From: an uncultured Bacteroidales bacterium
GTDB taxonomy: Bacteria > Bacteroidota > Bacteroidia > Bacteroidales > P3
Direction: 5' to 3'
Assembly (NCBI GenBank): GCA_947176325.1
Contig: CAMWQD010000064.1
Span: 1 to 6,807, forward strand
Length of the DNA stretch: 6,807 nucleotides
Shown: positions 1 through 5,270 of the stretch, piece by piece
Layout of the letters: the number at the start of each line of letters is the position of its first letter
How positions within the stretch are numbered: the first letter of the stretch is position 1
The notes under the pieces: model-generated
The model's database searches: none
Seen by the model: the letters and a program-made list of their open reading frames with translations, nothing else
Told to the model about the DNA's origin: nothing
Position numbers and translations under genes: made by a program

Positions 1-28
1 AAATTTAAAAGGTTAATAATAGTTGTTA

Positions 29-47
29 AAGAGGGTTCACCCCTCTT
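29..47 (-). terminator. Probable weak intrinsic terminator after the aminotransferase gene
   Basis: Read on the minus strand, a perfect 7-bp stem (AAGAGGG pairing with CCCTCTT) closes a 5-base loop, starting 6 bases after the aminotransferase stop codon. Only three T residues run out of the stem before the sequence turns to AACAAC, so the U-tract is poor. It is the natural end of the two-gene glycan transcript, but could be leaky. The remaining bases 1-28 are AT-rich and hold nothing I recognise. Confidence 0.5.
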
Positions 48-53
48 CAAGGC

Positions 54-1319
54 TCACAAATATACGATATTCTTCTTAATCTGTTCCACGATATAATGCA
101 CATCCTCGTCGGTGACCCACGGGCCCGACGGCAAACAGATACCTTCCTTGAAAAGTTTCTCGCTCACACCGTTCACATACACCGGATTGGAGGCATATAC
201 CGGCTGGCGGTGCATAGGCTTCCAAAGCGGACGTGCTTCGATGTTTGCCGCGTCGAGAGCCATACGCAGGGCTTCCACATTCGTATTCGGTTGGCAATCG
301 GTGGTGGCCGAACCGGCAAGATGCGTAACACCCGCCGCTCCTCCAACAGCATTTTTAATCACTTCTTTATAGGCGTTCTCCTGTCCTTTCACCCTTAATT
401 CGGGCGAGAGGGTGGCGGTGCAAAGCCAGTAATTGGAATCGAAACGCGGAGAGGGGGCTTCGTGCAGTCGTACACCCTCCGTGCCGGCCAATAATTCACG
501 GTAAAGAGCCTGTATGTGCTTGTGGTGGCCGATGTGTTCCTCCAGCACGGTCATCTGTCCGCGGCCTATGCCGGCGCAGATATTGCTCATGCGGTAGTTG
601 TAGCCGATGTGTTCGTGTTGGTAGTAGGGATACGACTCGCGTGCCTGGGTGGCGAAAAAGAGTATCCGGCGGCCGGCCTCGTCGTCGGGACATATCAAGG
701 CTCCGCCGCCCGAAGTGGTAATCATCTTATTTCCATTGAAAGACAATACACCGTAATGGCCGAAAGTGCCCAACACCCGCCCGTCGAAACGGGAGCCGAA
801 ACCTTCGGCTGCGTCTTCGATAACGGGAATATCGTATTTGGCGGCCACCTCAAGGATGCGGTCTATTTGGTAAGGCATTCCGTAGAGCGCCACAGGAAGA
901 ATGGCTTTGGGTTTGCGCCCTGTTTTTGTCATGCGGTCGGCAATGGCCTTGTCGAGCAAATCGGGATCCATATTCCATGTGTCCGGCTCGGAATCCACAA
1001 ACACGGGAACGGCACCGAGATAGGCCACGGGGTGCGCCGAAGCGCAAAAGGTGAAACTCTGCACCATAACTTCGTCGCCGGGCTTCACACCGCAGGCAAT
1101 CAAGGCCAGATGCACGGCTGCCGTGCCCGAGGACAAAGCCACCACACGCTTTTGAAGAGCCGTTGTTTCGCAGTGATTCACGAACCCTTCCAAATCCTTT
1201 TCGAAACCGTCCACATTGGGGCCGAGAGGCACCACCCAGTTGTCGTCGAAAGCCTTTTGGATAAACGCCATTTCCTTGCCCGACATGTGAGCCAAACAAA
1301 GCAAAATCCTTTTCTGCAT
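54..1319 (-). CDS. DegT/DnrJ/EryC1/StrS aminotransferase (PglE-like sugar-nucleotide 4-aminotransferase)
   Basis: This is a 421-residue PLP-dependent enzyme of the sugar aminotransferase family, which typically moves an amino group from glutamate to a keto group on a UDP- or dTDP-linked 6-deoxy sugar in the cytoplasm. Visible marks are the SGTAA phosphate-binding loop (64-68), the acidic pair E168-D169 in IEDAAEGFG, where D169 should contact the PLP pyridine nitrogen, and the Schiff-base lysine K198 in SFNGNKM. Also visible are GYNYRMSN (239-246) and the C-terminal ARPLWKPMHRQP block (362-373). Residues of about 306-348 look like an insertion compared with classic PglE. The ATG at 1319 begins MQKRILLCLAHMSGKE, the normal family N-terminus. 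The gene starts 10 bp after a PglC-type transferase, so a role like PglE (the C4 amine of a bacillosamine-type sugar) is plausible. The exact substrate cannot be read from sequence; a perosamine-type or other amino sugar is possible. The family call is firm. Confidence 0.93.
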   Translation of the reverse strand: MQKRILLCLAHMSGKEMAFIQKAFDDNWVVPLGPNVDGFEKDLEGFVNHCETTALQKRVVALSSGTAAVHLALIACGVKPGDEVMVQSFTFCASAHPVAYLGAVPVFVDSEPDTWNMDPDLLDKAIADRMTKTGRKPKAILPVALYGMPYQIDRILEVAAKYDIPVIEDAAEGFGSRFDGRVLGTFGHYGVLSFNGNKMITTSGGGALICPDDEAGRRILFFATQARESYPYYQHEHIGYNYRMSNICAGIGRGQMTVLEEHIGHHKHIQALYRELLAGTEGVRLHEAPSPRFDSNYWLCTATLSPELRVKGQENAYKEVIKNAVGGAAGVTHLAGSATTDCQPNTNVEALRMALDAANIEARPLWKPMHRQPVYASNPVYVNGVSEKLFKEGICLPSGPWVTDEDVHYIVEQIKKNIVYL

Positions 1320-1329
1320 TTTCTTCGGT

Positions 1330-1932
1330 TTATTTCGGAAAATCCAATGTTTTTCCTGTCAATGTGCAATATAAAATCTTCACATCGAGCCACAAGCTCC
1401 AATTTTCCAGATAGGCGAGGTTGATGCGTACCTTATCGGGAAAAATCACGCGGTCGTTATATTCTATCGGATTTTCTTGCAGCGCCAGCAATTCTTCTTC
1501 ATTGCGGTATTTGAGGCTCGCCGCTCCGGTGATGCCGGGTTTGAGCTTCAAAATCCCACGGTCTTTTCCCTCCAATTTGTCGGCATAGCCGGGCACATCG
1601 GGACGGGGGCCCACCAAACTCATATCCCCTTTCAAGACATTCCACAATTCGGGCAACTCGTCGAGTTTGTATCTGCGCAACACATTTCCCAGCGGCGTGA
1701 TGCGGCTCTCTCCTTTCACCGAAACACTGGAGCCGGAATGCACAGGCACCATGCTCCGGAATTTATACATAGTGAAGCCTTCGCCTCCTTGTCCGATGCG
1801 GGTTTGCTTGAAGATGACCCCTCCCCCCGGCATCCTGACTTTTATAAGCAGAGCGATAATCGCCAATATCGGCGAAAGAACGAGCAGACCGAAAAGCGCG
1901 ATGAGTTTATCGAGAAGATATTTCGTGCGCAT
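1330..1932 (-). CDS. Monotopic phosphoglycosyltransferase (PglC-like undecaprenyl-phosphate sugar transferase)
   Basis: This 200-residue protein belongs to the bacterial sugar transferase family and has the length of minimal PglC. Such enzymes transfer a sugar-1-phosphate from a UDP-sugar to undecaprenyl phosphate at the inner leaflet of the cytoplasmic membrane, the first membrane step of glycan assembly. One hydrophobic segment (about 11-30) contains S20-P21, matching the Ser-Pro break that makes the PglC helix re-entrant. Next come FKQTRIG (41-47), MYKFRSM (55-61), the catalytic Asp-Glu dyad D91-E92 in KLDELPELWNVLKGD, SLVGPRP (105-111) and KPGITG (131-136). It lacks the extra N-terminal membrane domain of WbaP-type enzymes. 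The start at 1932 fits the family N-terminus. The following aminotransferase suggests an amino-deoxy sugar as substrate, which is inference. A strong hairpin terminator lies just upstream, which makes its expression puzzling. Confidence 0.93.
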   Translation of the reverse strand: MRTKYLLDKLIALFGLLVLSPILAIIALLIKVRMPGGGVIFKQTRIGQGGEGFTMYKFRSMVPVHSGSSVSVKGESRITPLGNVLRRYKLDELPELWNVLKGDMSLVGPRPDVPGYADKLEGKDRGILKLKPGITGAASLKYRNEEELLALQENPIEYNDRVIFPDKVRINLAYLENWSLWLDVKILYCTLTGKTLDFPK

Positions 1933-1948
1933 AAAGTATCGCGTGCGT

Positions 1949-1982
1949 AAAAAAGAGGCGCGGCATTTTATGCCGCGCCTCT
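1949..1982 (-). terminator. Strong intrinsic terminator after the OmpA-TPR lipoprotein gene
   Basis: On the minus strand a perfect 13-bp GC-rich stem (AGAGGCGCGGCAT with its exact complement, 1954-1966 against 1970-1982) closes a 3-base loop and runs directly into a T-tract (1949-1954). It starts 17 bp after the lipoprotein stop codon. This is a textbook rho-independent terminator on this strand. It ends 16 bp before the ATG of the phosphoglycosyltransferase, so it also lies in the leader of that gene and may act as an attenuator. Read on the plus strand the 3' flank lacks a T-run next to the stem, so it is not clearly bidirectional. Confidence 0.92.
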
Positions 1983-1999
1983 ACGACTTTTTCTTTTTT

Positions 2000-3823
2000 C
2001 TACCGAATGGCATTCTGGAATTCGGCGTCTTCACGCAGAACCATGAATTCCACATCCTTGCGGGCTTGGTTTTTCAAAGCGGGCTTTTCCGCAACCGCCT
2101 TGTTGAGATGTTGGATAACCTCGGCCTTGTTGCCTTCGCGGGCGGCGCATACCGCCAACAGATAGTAGGCATCGGCGTCCATAAGGCTGTCCATGCAGTT
2201 GAGCGTGGCTTTGGCCGCGGCAACATCCCCGTTCATCAACTGACCCAAGGCCAGGTTGTAAACGCATTTCTCACCGCCCATGGCGCTCACCGCCTTGCCG
2301 TATTCACCGTCTTTGATGTTGAGCATACCCATATTGAAAGCAGCTTCGGGATTGCCCGTGGCAATGGAGTTCTCGAAGTGCGTGCGGGCGTTCTCGAAAT
2401 CGCTGTTGGCAATGGCGAGGGCACCCATATTGTTGAGCACGTGGCCTTCGCCGGGTTGCAGGCCGTTGGCCGCATCAAGCAGGCTCTGCGCCGAAGCGTA
2501 GTCTTGCTTTTCGATATAGAGGGCGGCGGCATTGTTGAATCCGCGGAAATCTTCGGGATAAACCTCGGTGGCCGACAGATAAATCTTGAGTTGGTTGTCT
2601 TTGTCTTCGGTCAACGTGGCCGCATAGAGCAATTCTTCCAATTTAAGCGCGGAAGGTTCGGTGAGCGAAAGTTCGGCGATTTCCTCATCGGTTTTCTTGG
2701 GTTCGAGGAAGTCTACCTTGATTTCGGCTCTACGCAGCGGAGGCAGGATATTGTCTTCGATTTCCTTGTAGATAACCGTCATGTTGCGGATTTCCTGTTC
2801 GCGGGCCTCACGGTCTTTGTGCGAGGAAATCACGTTGATGATGGTGTTTTTGTCGGCGATGTTCGAAGCGCGCAGGTCGGCGATGAACTTATCCCAATCT
2901 TCACCCATGGATTGAACCTCGGGCTTGATGTCCTGCTTGATGGAGGCGGGTTTCACCTTCAACTTCTTCGCCAAAGCCTTCACCGCCTTGTCGTAGGCCG
3001 AGCTGAAGTATTTTTCGCTGGTCTTGGCACGGTTGTCGGAAAGGTTTTGGTTGCGGCTTTCCTCGCCTTCGGGCGAAGCCCATGCGCGGATATTCACCGC
3101 CTTCATTTCCATGCCCGTGTTGAAGAGGCTGTCCAAAGTCTTGATGGAAGCCTTGGCCTCGGGCGTTTTGTTGAGGGGCAGGTTCCAATTGAGGTTGTAG
3201 GTATCCACCAAATAGTAAATCAAAGCCGTGTGGGGAATCACGGTTTCCTTTTCGTATTTGTCGGGAGCGATAGCCACCTTGGAGTGGTTCTTGTCGATGC
3301 GGGTGGAGGTAACGACCATACCCGGCGCCATGCTGCGTTCACCGAGAGGCACATTGCCTTTCACACCCTCGGCCTGCGTACGGTTGGCAACTTCCATGCC
3401 GGCGGCTTTCTTTTCGGCATAGCCCACGGGGTTCACCACCAACTGGCATTCTTCCATTTGGGGAACGAAAGCCACTTCGTCCGAATACGAGAACTTTCCG
3501 CCCGTCTTGTTGTTAATCATCGTGCCCTGTCCCTGCGTCTTGAGACCGCGCAGAATAAAAGGCTTGAGCTCGGTTTGACCGCCCTCATACTTGAGCACCG
3601 GTTGGAATACCACCACGGCGTTCACCCAAAAATACTTTTGGGGAATGGTGCCTTCTACCGACACTTTCACCTTATCGCCGTGCATTTCGAGCGGGTTCGG
3701 CTTCACTTCATACTTGACGGTGGCGTGGTTCTTTGCCATGTTCTTGAGGCTCTCGCAAGAGGAGAACATCATTCCCAAAGCGAGAACGGCCGAAACGCCA
3801 AGGATTTGCACTTTCTTCATCAT
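2000..3823 (-). CDS. Lipoprotein with Bacteroidetes-type OmpA-like domain and C-terminal TPR repeats
   Basis: This is a 607-residue exported protein. Residues 1-23 form a lipoprotein signal: a KK-containing start, a hydrophobic core and FSSC with the lipid-carrying Cys at 23. The next residues (ESLKN) lack the acidic run reported as a surface-export signal in Bacteroidetes, so a periplasm-facing position is more likely. Residues of about 35-195 look beta-rich and are unrecognised. Residues of about 197-368 match the OmpA-like form common in this phylum: ASPEGEESRNQNLSDNRA (249-266), GEDW (307-310) and PPLRRAEI (361-368). It keeps the Asn and Arg of the OmpA motif but has SPEG where classic OmpA has TD. 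Residues of about 391-583 hold roughly five or six TPR-like helical pairs, for example NNAAALYIEKQDYASA (430-445). A periplasmic scaffold, possibly touching peptidoglycan, is plausible. No specific function is known to me. Two adjacent ATG codons (3823 and 3820) could each start it. Confidence 0.9.
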   Translation of the reverse strand: MMKKVQILGVSAVLALGMMFSSCESLKNMAKNHATVKYEVKPNPLEMHGDKVKVSVEGTIPQKYFWVNAVVVFQPVLKYEGGQTELKPFILRGLKTQGQGTMINNKTGGKFSYSDEVAFVPQMEECQLVVNPVGYAEKKAAGMEVANRTQAEGVKGNVPLGERSMAPGMVVTSTRIDKNHSKVAIAPDKYEKETVIPHTALIYYLVDTYNLNWNLPLNKTPEAKASIKTLDSLFNTGMEMKAVNIRAWASPEGEESRNQNLSDNRAKTSEKYFSSAYDKAVKALAKKLKVKPASIKQDIKPEVQSMGEDWDKFIADLRASNIADKNTIINVISSHKDREAREQEIRNMTVIYKEIEDNILPPLRRAEIKVDFLEPKKTDEEIAELSLTEPSALKLEELLYAATLTEDKDNQLKIYLSATEVYPEDFRGFNNAAALYIEKQDYASAQSLLDAANGLQPGEGHVLNNMGALAIANSDFENARTHFENSIATGNPEAAFNMGMLNIKDGEYGKAVSAMGGEKCVYNLALGQLMNGDVAAAKATLNCMDSLMDADAYYLLAVCAAREGNKAEVIQHLNKAVAEKPALKNQARKDVEFMVLREDAEFQNAIR

Positions 3824-3860
3824 ACTATGCTGTTTTTATTTTTTGCAATAACACAAACTG

Positions 3861-3868
3861 CAAATGTA
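3861..3868 (-). promoter_or_regulatory. Probable -7 promoter element for the lipoprotein gene
   Basis: Reading the minus strand, TACATTTG matches the Bacteroidetes primary-sigma -7 consensus TAnnTTTG exactly. It lies 7 bp past the DUF58 stop codon and 37 bp before the lipoprotein ATG, which would give a leader of about 30 bases rich in A, as is usual in this phylum. I do not see a clear -33 TTTG at the expected spacing; that position lies in the AT-rich 3' end of the DUF58 gene. The match suggests independent transcription, but read-through from the upstream genes is also possible because no terminator separates them. Confidence 0.5.
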
Positions 3869-3875
3869 GTAAATT

Positions 3876-4790
3876 TCACTTGAATATTTTTTGCCTTTTG
3901 GCAAGATAGGCCTGCAACACCGGCACAAAACCCTCTGCAATATCAGCATCCACGAAATCAATACGATACTGCGCACAACGGTCTTCCAACTGCCGGAGGT
4001 AGGCACGGTAGCGTTCCCGATAGGTCTGTTGATATTGCGCGGGGCTCAGCTTCACCTCTTTTCCGCTCTCCATATCCACCAGACAACAGTGTCGTGCCGA
4101 AAAATCCAGTTCCTGTTCGTGTTTCTTGTCGGAAACGTGAAACAAAATCACTTCGTTTTCGTGATAGCGAAGGTGTTGAAGCGCATCGAACAAGGCTTCG
4201 GGTTCATTCTCGCCGTCGAACATATCGCTGAAGAGAATTATAAGGGAACGTTTGTGGATTTGCTCGGCGGCGGCATGCAGCATCTCCACGATGTCCGAGC
4301 CTTTTCCCAAGGGCGGATTTCGCCGCGAAGCCTCCATCCTGCGTTCCAATTCGCCCAAGAGATGTTTGAGGTGGGAGGGAGTGGATTTGACATCGGAAGC
4401 GTATTTGTCGTGGGCGGAGATGAAGCGCAGACCCACCGCATCGCGTTGTTTCACAAGGAGCGTGGCCAGGCAGGCGGCGGCGCAAACCGCAAAAGACATT
4501 TTATCAGAAAAGAACATAGACGAGGACGCATCTATGAGGATATGGCAACGCAGATTGGTTTCTTCCTGAAATTTCTTGATATAGAGGCGGTCTGTGCGAC
4601 CGTAGAGTTTCCAATCGATATGGCGGACACTCTCGCCGGGATTGTATTGACGGTGTTCGGCGAACTCCACCGAAAAACCATGAAAGGGGCTTTTGTGCAA
4701 GCCTGTGATAAAGCCCTCCACCACTTGGGAGGCAAACAGCTCCAAAGAGGCGAAGGGCTCGGATATTTGTCTATAAAAAGACTCTGACAT
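3876..4790 (-). CDS. DUF58 family protein with VWA-like domain
   Basis: This 304-residue protein is a clear DUF58 member. The family signature is present: EFAEHRQYNPGESVRHIDWK (42-61), then the strand leading to D87-A-S-S-S91, a DxSxS metal-binding (MIDAS-type) motif of von Willebrand A folds, and a second VWA strand with FSD (187-189). No signal peptide or membrane helix is seen, so it should be cytoplasmic. Family members often sit beside MoxR-type AAA+ ATPases and Bat membrane proteins and are thought to act as adaptors in that system; biochemical roles are poorly defined. Here the upstream neighbour is thioredoxin, 12 bp away, with no MoxR or Bat gene within the window. The start at 4790 gives a normal family N-terminus and no longer alternative is needed. 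The family call is firm, the function unknown. Confidence 0.93.
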   Translation of the reverse strand: MSESFYRQISEPFASLELFASQVVEGFITGLHKSPFHGFSVEFAEHRQYNPGESVRHIDWKLYGRTDRLYIKKFQEETNLRCHILIDASSSMFFSDKMSFAVCAAACLATLLVKQRDAVGLRFISAHDKYASDVKSTPSHLKHLLGELERRMEASRRNPPLGKGSDIVEMLHAAAEQIHKRSLIILFSDMFDGENEPEALFDALQHLRYHENEVILFHVSDKKHEQELDFSARHCCLVDMESGKEVKLSPAQYQQTYRERYRAYLRQLEDRCAQYRIDFVDADIAEGFVPVLQAYLAKRQKIFK

Positions 4791-4802
4791 TCAGGGGTTA
4801 GA

Positions 4803-5120
4803 CTACAGAATGGCGTCGAGTTTCTTTCTCAAGTCACCTTCGGGAATGCTGCCCACGTGTTTGTCTACCACTTCTCCGTTCTTGAAGAAAATCAAGGCGG
4901 GAATGTTGCGTACCTTGTTCTGTCTGGTGATTTCGGGGCAGGAATCCACGTCCACTTTGCCGATGAGGATCTTACCGGCGTATTCTTCGGCCAGTTTCTC
5001 CACAACGGGAGCCAAAGCGTTGCAAGGACCGCACCATGCGGCGCCGAAATCCACCATTACGGGCGTGGAGGATTTCAAAACCAATTCTTCGTAATTGGCA
5101 TCGGTGATAGTTGTTGCCAT
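4803..5120 (-). CDS. trxA: Thioredoxin
   Basis: This is a 105-residue single-domain thioredoxin, the usual length, that reduces disulfides in cytoplasmic proteins using electrons from thioredoxin reductase. The WCGPC active site occupies 29-33, the buried Asp that tunes the cysteine pKa is D24, and the cis-proline loop is NIP with P74. There is no signal peptide. I chose the ATG at 5120 (MATTITDANYEE). An open frame continues to 5249, but that extension would run through the tsf terminator and shows no thioredoxin homology. A third cysteine, C61 in VDVDSCPE, stands at the place of the non-active-site Cys62 of human thioredoxin 1. The gene is followed after 12 bp by the DUF58 gene and is probably cotranscribed with it. 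A genome may encode several thioredoxins, so the symbol is by family rather than by proven orthology. Confidence 0.94.
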   Translation of the reverse strand: MATTITDANYEELVLKSSTPVMVDFGAAWCGPCNALAPVVEKLAEEYAGKILIGKVDVDSCPEITRQNKVRNIPALIFFKNGEVVDKHVGSIPEGDLRKKLDAIL

Positions 5121-5136
5121 GATACAAATGTTTTTA

Positions 5137-5166
5137 TGTTTATACTGCGTTTTGGGTTTTAACAAG
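5137..5166 (-). promoter_or_regulatory. Tentative promoter for the thioredoxin-DUF58 transcript
   Basis: The gap between the tsf terminator and the thioredoxin ATG must supply a promoter if the terminator works. The best candidate I find on the minus strand is CTTG (5163-5166) followed 18 bases later by TATAAACA (5137-5144), ending 16 bases before the ATG. TATAAACA shares only part of the TAnnTTTG consensus and would leave a very short leader. A weaker alternative is TAAATTCG further upstream (about 5168-5175). Treat the site as a guess. Confidence 0.25.
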
Positions 5167-5194
5167 GGCGAATTTACGCAAAAAACACATACGG

Positions 5195-5234
5195 AAAAAG
5201 GACAAGCCTCCCGAAGGAAACTTGCCCTTTTTTT
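5195..5234 (-). terminator. Intrinsic terminator after tsf, with UUCG tetraloop
   Basis: A long inverted repeat centred at 5213/5214 gives, on the minus strand, a 17-pair stem (5195-5232, mostly Watson-Crick with three G-T wobbles) capped by C(TTCG)G, the very stable UUCG tetraloop. Its 5' arm starts with an A-run and its 3' arm ends in five T residues, the usual A-tract/U-tract design, and a T-run also exists on the plus strand, so it could work both ways. A smaller GCCGG/CCGGC hairpin at 5238-5254 lies between it and the tsf stop but has no T-run of its own. Confidence 0.88.
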
Positions 5235-5270
5235 CGAGCCGGCTTGCAACCGGCAGGGTCTTCATCGGAA

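Noticed and set aside
516..1424. 302-codon plus-strand open frame opposite the aminotransferase
   Set aside because: It spans the junction of two convincing minus-strand genes and encodes His-rich sequence without motifs.
1667..3883. Very long open frame (738 codons) on the plus strand across the lipoprotein gene
   Set aside because: It lies antisense to a gene with signal peptide, OmpA-like and TPR motifs. Its translation is rich in His, Phe, Val, Gly and Arg without recognisable domains, as expected for the mirror frame of a codon-biased gene.
3888..3907. Small TTGCC/GGCAA hairpin at the end of the DUF58 gene, considered as a terminator
   Set aside because: It lies inside the coding sequence, the stem is only 5-6 bp, and on the minus strand it is followed by A residues rather than T.
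3891..4787. 298-codon plus-strand open frame opposite the DUF58 gene
   Set aside because: The opposite strand shows a clear DUF58 signature; the plus-strand translation has no family features and mirrors codon bias.
5121..5249. N-terminal extension of thioredoxin by 43 residues
   Set aside because: The extension would be encoded through the tsf terminator and an AT-rich leader, and thioredoxins of this type begin at the inner ATG (5120).
5238..5254. GCCGG/CCGGC inverted repeat just after the tsf stop
   Set aside because: Without a T-run on the minus strand it is not a terminator by itself; the stronger hairpin at 5195-5232 explains termination. It may only add stability to the 3' end.
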